Assembly (NCBI RefSeq): GCF_011046555.1
Contig: NZ_CP049246.1
Location: forward strand, 3,844,001-3,908,000
From: Sphingobacterium lactis
GTDB taxonomy: Bacteria > Bacteroidota > Bacteroidia > Sphingobacteriales > Sphingobacteriaceae
Direction: 5' to 3'
Length of the DNA stretch: 64,000 bases
Shown: one piece after another, positions 54,782-62,932 of the stretch
Numbering within the stretch: position 1 is the stretch's first letter
Layout: every line of letters starts with the position of its first letter
Translations under genes and position numbers: made by a program
Notes under the pieces: generated by a model
What the model was told of the DNA's origin: nothing
The model's database searches: none
What the model saw: only the letters and a program-made list of their open reading frames with translations

Positions 54782-55540
54782 TTATCCCATTAAAGCCAAA
54801 ATCTGAACGATCAACAGTTCCTCGATAAATACGATGAACATTGACGCCACAACGGCTGCATTCGCTGCCTTACCAACACCCTCGGTTCCTTTGGACGAAT
54901 AATATCCTACATAGGTACTCACAAAACCGATGGTAAATCCAAACACAATCGCCCGGAAGACCATTGCAAAGATGTCCTTGGCCGCAATGGACTCGAACAC
55001 CTGCGTGATGTAACTCAATATACTCAGTTCATCCTTGGAGATGATACTCAAATAACCACCCGCTAGACCGATCGCTGCCACATAGAAACATAGCACGGGA
55101 ATCATAAAAGTTGTAGCCACAATCCTACTGACGATAAGGTATTTGAACGGGTTAGTACCCGATACTTCCATCGCATCGATCTGCTCGGTCACGTTCATGG
55201 AACTCAATTCCGCACCGATCTGTGAACCTACCTTACCCGAAGCAATCAACGCGGTCACCAACGGAGCCAATGCCCGAACGATCGCAATGGAGATCAACGC
55301 CGGCAGCCAAGAACTTGCACCGAACTCTTCCAAGGAAGGGCGGGACTGCTTGGTAAAGACAAAACCGACGATAAATCCTGTTAAACTGATCAATGGAAAG
55401 GATTTCCAGCCCACTTCATAGCACTGGCGGATAATCTCCTTAAACTCATATGGGGGACTTACTGCTTCCCGGAAAAAACGCATCAGGAACCGATGGATCT
55501 TCGCGAATTCCAGCAGTAAGGTCTCAATTTTTTTAGCCAT
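54782..55540 (-). CDS. mlaE: MlaE-family ABC permease
   Basis: A 252-residue inner-membrane permease with about five helices. Conserved segments are GALAPLVTAL-like IVRALAPLVTALIASGKVGSQ, GAELSSMNVTEQIDAMEVSG and a C-terminal EELLIVQILALMG. It is the first gene of mlaEFD. No mlaB or mlaC is nearby, as is usual in Bacteroidota. A TACATTTG -7 match lies about 54 nt upstream on the minus strand (55595-55602). Confidence 0.92.
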   Translation of the reverse strand: MAKKIETLLLEFAKIHRFLMRFFREAVSPPYEFKEIIRQCYEVGWKSFPLISLTGFIVGFVFTKQSRPSLEEFGASSWLPALISIAIVRALAPLVTALIASGKVGSQIGAELSSMNVTEQIDAMEVSGTNPFKYLIVSRIVATTFMIPVLCFYVAAIGLAGGYLSIISKDELSILSYITQVFESIAAKDIFAMVFRAIVFGFTIGFVSTYVGYYSSKGTEGVGKAANAAVVASMFIVFIEELLIVQILALMG

Positions 55541-55594
55541 TAATTATTTGTATTAACGTAAATGCACCTAATCACTTCCGGCAATATTTCGAGG

Positions 55595-55602
55595 CAAATG
55601 TA
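55595..55602 (-). promoter_or_regulatory. -7 element of mlaEFD
   Basis: Reads TACATTTG on the minus strand, an exact TAnnTTTG match, in the 217-bp divergent region before the DUF6600 gene. No -33 with normal spacing. Confidence 0.35.
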
Positions 55603-55757
55603 CAAATCTTTTGTTTTATACCACATTCCTCCAATCAATATTAGCTAAAACCTGCAGTACTGCAAAAAAGTTTGACAAAATAATTATACAATTAAACCTT
55701 TGGCGAAAAATGACTGTCATACCCACAAAATTGATGAACACTTTAACTCGTTGATAT

Positions 55758-57227
55758 ATGAAAAATTTAAGGACATCCGCATGGTTAGCAGCCATCTTAA
55801 TAATGCTTGCAGGAGTATTCTCCAGCAACAGCGCCGCTGCCCAAGGGTATGACGACGTTGAATATGATGACTTCTACAATGAATTAGAACCCTATGGGGA
55901 CTGGGATAATGACCCAGAATATGGTAGCGTTTGGTATCCCAACGAGGGATCTGATTTCAGGCCTTACGGAACCAACGGATACTGGACCATGACCGAATAC
56001 GGCAACACCTGGGTTTCCAACTATTCCTGGGGATGGGCACCCTTCCACTATGGACGTTGGGTTCACAGAGGACACCGTGGATGGGCTTGGATTCCCGGAT
56101 ACGAATGGGGACCAGCTTGGGTAAACTGGCGCTCAGGTGGTGGTTATTACGGATGGGCACCGATGAGCCCTGGTGTGAGCATCAATGTGAACATCGGTCT
56201 GCCGATTGATCTGTGGGTATTCTTACCGACACGTCACATCTATGATCGCCACATCCCTAGATACTGGTCTTATGGTCACCGCAATGTGTACAACAGAACC
56301 ACGATTATCAATAATACCTACATCGTGAACAACAACCGTTACTACGGTGGTCCTGCGCGCCGCGATATCGAAAGATCAATCGGTCGCCGGGTAGATGTAC
56401 GCAACGTACGTTTTGATGGTCGCCGCGGAGCAAGCCGTGTGGATGGCCGCAATGTATCCATCTACCGCCCAGATCGCAATTCGAACAGATCTGCTACGAT
56501 GCGCAATGGTCGCGGAAACAGCACCGACTCCAGAAGTGGTCGTGTGGAAGCGAACCGCAATGCACGGACAGAAAGAGGAAATGTTTCCCGTTCGGAATCC
56601 AGCAGAAACAATGGCCGTAACAACCGGGACTATACCATTTCCAGAAATGCAAATGGTCAACGCGAAATGCATATCGGGAACTCCAACAACAGATCCAACC
56701 GATCCGAAAGAGCAACCGGTAACACGAACCGCACCCCAAGTTCACGTGTACAACGTGAGCGCGGCAACAGCAACAACCGTGTGGAACGCCAGAACAGAAG
56801 TGCCGAGATCAACAGATCACAGCGCACACAGCGTCAAACGGTTGAACGCAATCGCCAACCGGAATCCAAAGGCCGCGTGTCCATGGATCGTCCCCAGCGG
56901 AACGAAACCATGAACCGCAGTTCAAGACCAACGCGTAACGAGTCCATGAACCGTAGTTCAAGACCAACGCGTAACGAGTCGATGAACCGCAGCCAACAAC
57001 GTTCATCCCAACCTAGCCAGCGTCAACAACAGCAACGCCAGCCTAGGATGGAGCAACAGTCGAGATCGCAGAACCGCGTTTTCCAAACCCGGAGCAGCGG
57101 TGCTGAGCGCCAAAGCCGCCCGGCGGTACAGCGCAGCCAGCAATCTAGACCGAGCGCAAGACCACAGTCCAACCAACGCTCTTCAGGTGGTTCGGAAAGA
57201 AGTCACGGACGTTCCAATAGAGGATAA
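55758..57227 (+). CDS. DUF6600 secreted protein with disordered Arg/Asn/Ser-rich tail
   Basis: A 489-residue protein. A signal peptide (1-28) is followed by a Trp/Tyr/Gly-rich DUF6600 domain (about 30-200) with motifs YGNTWVSNYSWGWAPFHYG and GWAWIPGYEWGPAWVNW. The remaining 280 residues are low-complexity, rich in Arg, Asn, Ser and Gln and strongly positively charged, with a 12-residue unit (MNRSSRPTRNES) repeated. Family function is unknown; the tail could bind nucleic acid, LPS or other anionic polymers. It is a single gene followed by a strong terminator. Confidence 0.85.
   Translation: MKNLRTSAWLAAILIMLAGVFSSNSAAAQGYDDVEYDDFYNELEPYGDWDNDPEYGSVWYPNEGSDFRPYGTNGYWTMTEYGNTWVSNYSWGWAPFHYGRWVHRGHRGWAWIPGYEWGPAWVNWRSGGGYYGWAPMSPGVSINVNIGLPIDLWVFLPTRHIYDRHIPRYWSYGHRNVYNRTTIINNTYIVNNNRYYGGPARRDIERSIGRRVDVRNVRFDGRRGASRVDGRNVSIYRPDRNSNRSATMRNGRGNSTDSRSGRVEANRNARTERGNVSRSESSRNNGRNNRDYTISRNANGQREMHIGNSNNRSNRSERATGNTNRTPSSRVQRERGNSNNRVERQNRSAEINRSQRTQRQTVERNRQPESKGRVSMDRPQRNETMNRSSRPTRNESMNRSSRPTRNESMNRSQQRSSQPSQRQQQQRQPRMEQQSRSQNRVFQTRSSGAERQSRPAVQRSQQSRPSARPQSNQRSSGGSERSHGRSNRG
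56910..56995 (+). repeat. 36-bp tandem repeat in the DUF6600 gene
   Basis: Two full 36-bp units starting at 56910 and 56946 and a partial third at 56982. They encode MNRSSRPTRNES units, nearly identical in DNA. Confidence 0.85.
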
Positions 57228-57257
57228 TACCATACATATAGTTGAAACAATTTGTAG

Positions 57258-57291
57258 AAGCGGGTCGAATAAAATTCGACCCGTTTTGTTT
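57258..57291 (+). terminator. Intrinsic terminator after the DUF6600 gene
   Basis: A 10-bp stem (57261-57270 with 57274-57283, 3-nt loop) followed by TTTTGTTTTG. Confidence 0.85.
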
Positions 57292-57367
57292 TGTAGCCCA
57301 GAAAAGCTCATTTTTGTCCCAGCTTTTTGTTAACTTCATGTAAACACTAGCACGATATACAAGACGA

Positions 57368-58546
57368 ATGGCAAAATTGACATCGATTTTAGATAATGAT
57401 TTTTACAAGTTTACCATGCAGTACGCGGTGGTGAAACTTTTTCCGAAGGCCAAAGCCCGCTACCAGTTCATCAACCGTGGAAAACATCAGTTCCCTGAGG
57501 GATTCGATGGGAAACTGCGCGAGGCCGTCGACGAGATGGCGAACCTGAAGCTGAGCAAAGCCGAGAAGAAGTTCTTTTCCAAGACTTGCCCTTATATCGA
57601 TCCGACCTATTTCGACTTTCTCCAAGGATATCAGTATGATCCGGAAGAAGTCACGATCACCCAGCAGGGACACGATCTAACGGTAACGATCGAAGGGTAC
57701 TGGTACCGCACCATCCTATGGGAAGTTCCGCTGATGGCCTTGATCTGCGAACTGTACTACGAGGAAACCGGACAGCAGCGTGTTGACGATGCCGAAGTCA
57801 TGAGCATCGTGGAGAAGAAAATGGATAAGTACGACAAGCTCAATATTACCATTGCTGATTTTGGTACCCGCCGCCGACACTCCCATGCCGTGCACGACCT
57901 GGTCATCAAGGCATTGAAGGAACACCCGTCGAAAACTTTCATCGGCACCAGCAATGTCCACTTCGCCATGAAATACCAAACCAAACCGATCGGCACACAT
58001 GCGCACGAATGGTTCATGTTCCATGCCGCCAAATATGGCTATAAGATGGCAAACCTACTCGGTCTGGAAAACTGGTCGGATGTGTACCGCGGTGACTTGG
58101 GTATCGCCCTTTCGGACACCTATACCACGGAAGTATTCTTCAAACAATTCGATAAGAAACTGAGCAAACTCTTTGATGGGGTACGCCATGATTCCGGTGA
58201 TCCGGTCGAATTTGCGAAAATGACCATTGACCATTATAAGAGCAAAGGCATCAACCCGCTCAACAAGACCATCATTTTCTCCGACGGCTTGGACTACGAA
58301 AAAGTGGTGAAGATCGTGAAATATTGCGAGGGCAAGATCGGCTACTCGTTTGGTATCGGCACCGATTTTACGAACGATGTCGGCTTGAGCCGCATGAACA
58401 TTGTGATCAAGATGACCGAAGCCTTTCCTGACGAGGGCGAATGGACCCCGGTGATCAAGCTGTCCGACGAACCGAACAAACATACCGGCGACCCTGAAGA
58501 GATCAAGATGGCTAAACGCTTCCTAAATATCCCGAACCATGAATAG
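57368..58546 (+). CDS. pncB: Nicotinate phosphoribosyltransferase
   Basis: A 392-residue enzyme of NAD salvage that makes nicotinate mononucleotide from nicotinate and PRPP with ATP. Visible landmarks are LDNDFYKFTMQYAVVKLFP at the N-terminus, DFGTRRRHSH (containing the region of the phosphorylated His), IGTSNVHFAMKY, GTHAHEWFM and GVRHDSGDPVEFA. Length is typical (about 390-400). It overlaps the next gene by 8 bp. Confidence 0.95.
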   Translation: MAKLTSILDNDFYKFTMQYAVVKLFPKAKARYQFINRGKHQFPEGFDGKLREAVDEMANLKLSKAEKKFFSKTCPYIDPTYFDFLQGYQYDPEEVTITQQGHDLTVTIEGYWYRTILWEVPLMALICELYYEETGQQRVDDAEVMSIVEKKMDKYDKLNITIADFGTRRRHSHAVHDLVIKALKEHPSKTFIGTSNVHFAMKYQTKPIGTHAHEWFMFHAAKYGYKMANLLGLENWSDVYRGDLGIALSDTYTTEVFFKQFDKKLSKLFDGVRHDSGDPVEFAKMTIDHYKSKGINPLNKTIIFSDGLDYEKVVKIVKYCEGKIGYSFGIGTDFTNDVGLSRMNIVIKMTEAFPDEGEWTPVIKLSDEPNKHTGDPEEIKMAKRFLNIPNHE

Positions 58547-59291
58547 AGATGTGTACGGGGAGGCTTTGTACGACTTTCATGAGCTTGGTCAGTTAGCCGA
58601 GCCCCTGTTGCTGCACAGCAGCTATGGCGATATCGAGGAGATGCCCGTGGAAGTATTCTACCGTCAGGAAGAAGATATTCCCGAGCTTGAGTTCATAGCC
58701 CTGTCCCTCTGCGACGGAAAAGTATTGGATGTGGGTGCGGGTGTAGGTGTGCATGCGCTGTACCTGCAGGAAAAAGGGTTCGAGGTGGATGCCTTGGAAA
58801 TTTCGGAAATTGCCTGCAACATCATGCGGAAACGTGGCGTACAACATGTCATCCATGCGGATTTCTTCAAACTGGAAGGACTACGCTACGACACCCTCCT
58901 CTTTCTCATGAACGGCATTGGCATTGCCGGCACCATTGATGGCTTCAAAAAGCTGTTGGAACATGCCAAAACCCTGATGACCGATCGAGGCCAACTGATC
59001 TTCGACAGTTCGGACATCTCCTACCTATACGATGAATACCGCATCAACCGCCCTGAACATTATTTCGGTGAGATTAACTTCCAATACGAGTATAAGGGCC
59101 AGATGGGCCAACCATTTAAATGGCTATATATCGACCAACAGACCCTGATCAAGATTGCCCATGAATTGGGTTGGGTCGTGCAGATCCTCTATGAGGATGA
59201 TAACGACCAGTACCTGGTCCGCATGGAAACCAAGAAGGAAGATCACGAATTAGCTGGTCCTATAGATGATCAAACTGAAATGGATAGTTAA
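58539..59291 (+). CDS. Class I SAM-dependent methyltransferase
   Basis: A 250-residue protein with Rossmann motif I VLDVGAGVGVHALYL near residue 63, the acidic end of strand 2 (VDALEISEIAC), then DTLLFLMNGIGIAG. The target is unknown. The C-terminus is acidic (KKEDHELAGPIDDQTEMDS). Its ATG lies inside the end of pncB, so it is probably translationally coupled to it; a link to NAD metabolism is possible but unproven. Confidence 0.8.
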   Translation: MNRDVYGEALYDFHELGQLAEPLLLHSSYGDIEEMPVEVFYRQEEDIPELEFIALSLCDGKVLDVGAGVGVHALYLQEKGFEVDALEISEIACNIMRKRGVQHVIHADFFKLEGLRYDTLLFLMNGIGIAGTIDGFKKLLEHAKTLMTDRGQLIFDSSDISYLYDEYRINRPEHYFGEINFQYEYKGQMGQPFKWLYIDQQTLIKIAHELGWVVQILYEDDNDQYLVRMETKKEDHELAGPIDDQTEMDS

Positions 59292-59330
59292 TCCTAAAAA
59301 TTTCAGCAACACAACCTTTGATAATACACG

Positions 59331-59383
59331 GGTCCACCATCACCAATTGAACTGTTATGCTTTAGTTCAGTTTGCTGGTGGAC
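59331..59383. repeat. Imperfect inverted repeat after the methyltransferase gene
   Basis: gtccacca and tggtggac form the base, with a second pairing block ttgaact / agttca closer to the loop. It lies 40 bp after the stop codon, without a T-run. A small ORF (59266-59517) across it is not convincing. Confidence 0.5.
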
Positions 59384-59551
59384 CTCTCCCATTTTATGGC
59401 ATTATTCTCCACGGTATTTTAAATGCTTATATCCCAAGGAATGGCCAGGGGATTTCGTATATTTATTCCAGTAATTCTCCAAATCGCCCTTTTTCGGCCA
59501 AATTTCATCATCCGTAATTATTTCTGAATAAGTTTAGTAATGTCATACCGT

Positions 59552-59771
59552 GACCACGCTGTCGCTATGCGCATTTCGCAAATGGTGTACGCCTTACATT
59601 GCCCTTTTTATAAAACACCTTTTCTGGTAGAACCGCATGTATAGTACCTGGACCTTGTCTGAGGTGTATCCGAGGTGCGTGCGGGATGTAGTCGAGGTGA
59701 GAGCGTGCTAAGGACACGCTCTCACCTCGCTCTCAGTACGCTCTCACCACGGACGCATGTCAGACAAGGTC
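59552..59771 (+). repeat. About 220-bp dispersed structured element, copy 2
   Basis: Same boundaries and orientation as 5663-5881. It contains a perfect 15-bp hairpin (59693-59707 with 59715-59729) inside an outer 13-bp stem (59650-59662 with 59760-59772). The inner stem differs from copy 1 by a compensated base pair (gaggtg/cacctc versus gtggtg/caccac). Confidence 0.75.
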
Positions 59772-59973
59772 CGAGTAGGTTTTGAGGCGATTTTCAATTG
59801 AATTTTTATTATATAACTGAAAATCAACAGTATAACAATTTTTTAAAGCAAAAAGCAAAGTTTGAAATAAGCGTTTATATTGATATCTAGCTTCAGTGAT
59901 TACCGCAAACGACGGAAAAGTAGGAAAAGGAGGTTTAATAGAGCATTGCCGGCTTTTTGAGGAGGGCGTTTAA

Positions 59974-60032
59974 GTGAGGTAGGTGGAGAACAGGGAAGCG
60001 CTTCGCGCTTCCCTGTTCTCCACCTACCTCAC
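59974..60032. repeat. 59-nt palindrome, copy 2 of a dispersed hairpin
   Basis: Perfect 28-bp arms (59974-60001 and 60005-60032) around TTC. It differs from 1001-1059 by three substitutions per arm, all at paired positions, so pairing is kept. Confidence 0.85.
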
Positions 60033-60121
60033 CAATTTTTTCCAATCCAAAACCCGCTGGCGCAAGAGTTGTGCGGAAGGCCTGTGCGGTGGATCTCTTG
60101 TGCCTATGGCATAAATAGTTA

Positions 60122-60515
60122 GGACACCCCTCTGGGGTTGGATAGCGTGTTAGCTAATTTTCTAAAATAGCTACACCTTTTCGAGGTTGTATGGGTTAAA
60201 AGACGTCTTGCTTAGCCATGCATGAAGCTATTTTAAGATAGCCATGCAACCCCGCAAGGGGTGTTCCTAAAATAGTGACACCCCGATGGGGTTGGATAAC
60301 GTGTTACATATCCAATTAAAATGATTCCGCTGCCGGCATTTTTTTGCCAAAAGTCCGCCACCGCGCAGCCCATTACAAATGCCTGTCCCTAAAGTTTTCT
60401 CCTTTGGACAGATTTTCAACGTTCAACTTTTAGACAAATTTCCACCATGCAACCCCAGAGGGGTTGAACTATTTTAGCATAGCCAAATAACACGCCATGC
60501 AACCCCGCAAGGGGT
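60122..60515. repeat. Cluster of short REP-like palindromes (accccnnnnggggt type)
   Basis: At least six units of about 20 nt in this stretch, for example near 60122, 60171, 60243, 60278, 60447 and 60495, in both orientations. Five similar units occur near 809, 853, 1144, 1175 and 1224. Many are flanked by atgcaa or aaaatag. No transposase of the REP-associated type is in the window. Confidence 0.65.
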
Positions 60516-60630
60516 GTAACTATAAATGCCATGTTTTATAACATCCTTATTTTCCAAATATAGACGTAGATATGCACCGTTTTAGGCACAAGTCCGCCAC
60601 CGCGCAGCCCATCACAAAAGACGTGCGCCA

Positions 60631-60922
60631 GCACACCCACCAAACTGTTTCTTGAAACCGAAAACCACGCTAGCGCAAGAGTTGTGCGGAAGGCCCGTGC
60701 GGTGGATATCTTGTGCTCAAAACATGCCAAGCACACCCACTACACTGTTTCTTGAAACCGAAAACCACGCTAGCGCAAGAGTTGTGCGGAAGGCCCGTGC
60801 GGTGGATATCTTGTGCTCAAAACATGCCAAGCACACCCACTACACTGTTTCTTGAAACCGAAAACCACGCTAGCGCAAGAGTTGTGCGGAAGGCCCGTGC
60901 GGTGGATATCTTGTGCTCAAAA
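60631..60922 (+). repeat. 100-bp tandem repeat, three copies
   Basis: gcacacccac recurs at exactly 60631, 60731 and 60831. The units are almost identical over 100 bp; the last is cut at about 60922. Each unit includes the cgcaagagttgtgcgg core also present once near 60055 and once near 1085. ORFs across it are artefacts of the period. Confidence 0.9.
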
Positions 60923-60951
60923 ATCCGTCCCACACCATCATCAAACACCCT

Positions 60952-60984
60952 AAAACAAAAAATCCCGGAACAGTGTTCCGGGAT
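60952..60984 (-). terminator. Intrinsic terminator of serS
   Basis: A 10-bp GC-rich stem (60962-60971 with 60975-60984, 3-nt loop), followed on the minus strand by TTTTTTGTTTT. It lies 19 bp after the serS stop. Confidence 0.85.
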
Positions 60985-61002
60985 CTCCTATATCAAAAAC
61001 GA

Positions 61003-62274
61003 TTAGTCAATATATTCAAAACCTACATACGGCACCAGAACATCAGGGATCTTGATACCTTTTTCCGTTTGGTTGTTTTCCAATAGCGTAGCGACGATGC
61101 GCGGCAATGCCAATGCAGAACCATTAAGGGTATGTGCTAATTGTGTTTTTCCGTCCTCACCTTTGAAACGTACCTTTAAGCGGTTCGCTTGGTAGGTCTC
61201 GAAGTTAGAGACAGAAGATACCTCCAACCAACGTTGCTGTGCAGCACTGTAAGTCTCCATATCATAAGTCATTGCAGAGGTGAAGCTCATATCCCCACCA
61301 CAAAGGCGTAGGACACGGTAGGGCAATCCCAGTTTTTGCAACAGGGACTGTACGTAGGTGCTCATCTCTTCCAGCGTCTCGTAGGATTTCTCCGGATTGA
61401 CGATCTGTACCAATTCCACTTTATCAAATTGGTGCAAGCGGTTCAAGCCACGCACATGGGCACCATAGGAACCGGCTTCACGGCGGAAACACGGTGTATA
61501 GCCACAATGCTTGATCGGGAAGTCATCGCTCTTTACGATGGTATCGCGATAGATGTTCGTAATGGGCACCTCAGCCGTTGGAATCATATAGAATTCATCC
61601 ACCGTCACGTGGTACATCTGCCCTTCCTTATCCGGAAGCTGACCGGTCGCATAAGCAGAATCGGCATTCACCAAAATCGGCACCTGCACTTCGCCATAGC
61701 CCTGCTTGGTTGCTTCATCCAGGAAGAAGTTGATCAATCCACGTTGTAGGCGTGCACCCCTACCTTTATATACCGGGAAACCAGCACCTGTAATCTTGGT
61801 TCCCAATTCGAAGTCGATGATTCCGTATTTGGCAGCCAATTCCCAGTGCGGCAATGCACCTTCCGGCAATTGCGGTGCGGTTCCGTTTTCCAGAACGACC
61901 TCATTTTCTTCCGGTGTCAACCCTTTTGGCACTTGCGTATGGGGCAAGTTGGGCAATTGCAGGAGCTTATCCTGTAATTCCTGCTCCACTTGGGCAAGGT
62001 TGTCTGTCAATTCCTTGATTTGCTCTTTATATGTTGCGGATCGCGATTTGATTGCTTCAGCTTCTTCTTTCTTACCTTGACGCATCAGATCTCCAATTTG
62101 CTTAGCGGACGAGTTTGCCTCTGCTGCAATAGAGTCTGACTGATTTTGGATCTTGCGTCGCTGCTCATCTAAAGCAATGATCTGATCGACCATTTCGACG
62201 TCATTGAAGTTCTTTACGGCAAGACGTTCAATAACATGGTCCCGATTCTCTCGGATGTAATTTAATTGCAACAT
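61003..62274 (-). CDS. serS: Serine--tRNA ligase
   Basis: A 423-residue class II synthetase charging tRNA-Ser (and tRNA-Sec where present). The N-terminal long coiled coil (about 1-105) binds the tRNA variable arm. Catalytic motif 2 is CFRREAGSYG and motif 3 GSALALPRIVATLLEN; TAEVPITNIYRD binds the substrate. Length is normal (about 425). Single gene with a -7 element TATCTTTG at 62304-62311 (minus). Confidence 0.97.
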   Translation of the reverse strand: MLQLNYIRENRDHVIERLAVKNFNDVEMVDQIIALDEQRRKIQNQSDSIAAEANSSAKQIGDLMRQGKKEEAEAIKSRSATYKEQIKELTDNLAQVEQELQDKLLQLPNLPHTQVPKGLTPEENEVVLENGTAPQLPEGALPHWELAAKYGIIDFELGTKITGAGFPVYKGRGARLQRGLINFFLDEATKQGYGEVQVPILVNADSAYATGQLPDKEGQMYHVTVDEFYMIPTAEVPITNIYRDTIVKSDDFPIKHCGYTPCFRREAGSYGAHVRGLNRLHQFDKVELVQIVNPEKSYETLEEMSTYVQSLLQKLGLPYRVLRLCGGDMSFTSAMTYDMETYSAAQQRWLEVSSVSNFETYQANRLKVRFKGEDGKTQLAHTLNGSALALPRIVATLLENNQTEKGIKIPDVLVPYVGFEYID

Positions 62275-62303
62275 AAAATGCTATTTTTAATTTATTAACG
62301 TGA

Positions 62304-62311
62304 CAAAGATA
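62304..62311 (-). promoter_or_regulatory. -7 element of serS
   Basis: Reads TATCTTTG on the minus strand, an exact consensus match 29 nt before the ATG. No TTG at 19-21 nt spacing. Confidence 0.4.
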
Positions 62312-62389
62312 AGAAGTCATCCCCAATTAATGAACTTCAATTTAAGGAGCGTGATTTTTAGAATGGAGGCAATTTTGTATCATTGCATC

Positions 62390-62932
62390 ATGAAAAACAG
62401 ATGGATTCTTTATTTATGCCTGAGTATCTTATACTTTTTACCACATGTGGGTACTGCTCAGCAAACCGGCATCAAGGATTTTACCGTCAAAGAAAACCTT
62501 TCCCAGAACGGGAAGCTGGCGATCATTGCCGTGGATTCCATCGAAAAAACGGATAATATGGTGAATGGGGACTATAATTTTACCATCAATGGTTTTCAAC
62601 AGACCTTAAAGTTTACGGATGGAGTCGCCGTTACAAGCAATCCCATTGAATCCTCTACTTTCGTTTACTTCAAGCACAAACGCGCCGATAAAGATCTGGG
62701 GAAGGTTTATTTCCTACGCGTTACAGAGAAGGGCATCAACCCTTACAAAATCAGCGGTATGCTATTGATCGCGATTCCGCTATTGATCCTCCTGATCGCC
62801 TATATGTTCAAGCGTTTCCTGGTGACTTTTCTGGTACTCGCCGTCGTATATTTATACCTCAGCTACAGCAAAGGACTGGATGTAAAGGAATTGCTCGAAA
62901 GTGTGTTCCTGGGGATAAAAGATTTGATCTAG
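62390..62932 (+). CDS. Secreted/membrane hypothetical protein
   Basis: A 180-residue protein starting MKNRWILYLCLSILYFLPHVGTAQ, a signal peptide. A beta-rich periplasmic part (DFTVKENLSQNGKLAIIAVDS, YNFTINGFQQTLKFTDGVA) is followed by two closely spaced hydrophobic helices (about 128-147 and 150-167) and a short amphipathic tail. The frame is open from 62300, but the ATG at 62390 starts the signal peptide. I do not recognise the family. Its stop is close to and convergent with the barrel protein gene. Confidence 0.65.
   Translation: MKNRWILYLCLSILYFLPHVGTAQQTGIKDFTVKENLSQNGKLAIIAVDSIEKTDNMVNGDYNFTINGFQQTLKFTDGVAVTSNPIESSTFVYFKHKRADKDLGKVYFLRVTEKGINPYKISGMLLIAIPLLILLIAYMFKRFLVTFLVLAVVYLYLSYSKGLDVKELLESVFLGIKDLI

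Noticed and set aside
59266..59517. 83-codon ORF after the methyltransferase gene
   Set aside because: It overlaps the methyltransferase 3' end, spans an inverted repeat and shows no protein-like pattern.
60631..60922. CRISPR array
   Set aside because: Units of 100 bp are contiguous and nearly identical with no variable spacers, and no cas genes are present.
60652..61006. ORFs across the 100-bp tandem repeat
   Set aside because: The translated repetition merely mirrors the DNA period; codon use and composition are unlike the neighbours.
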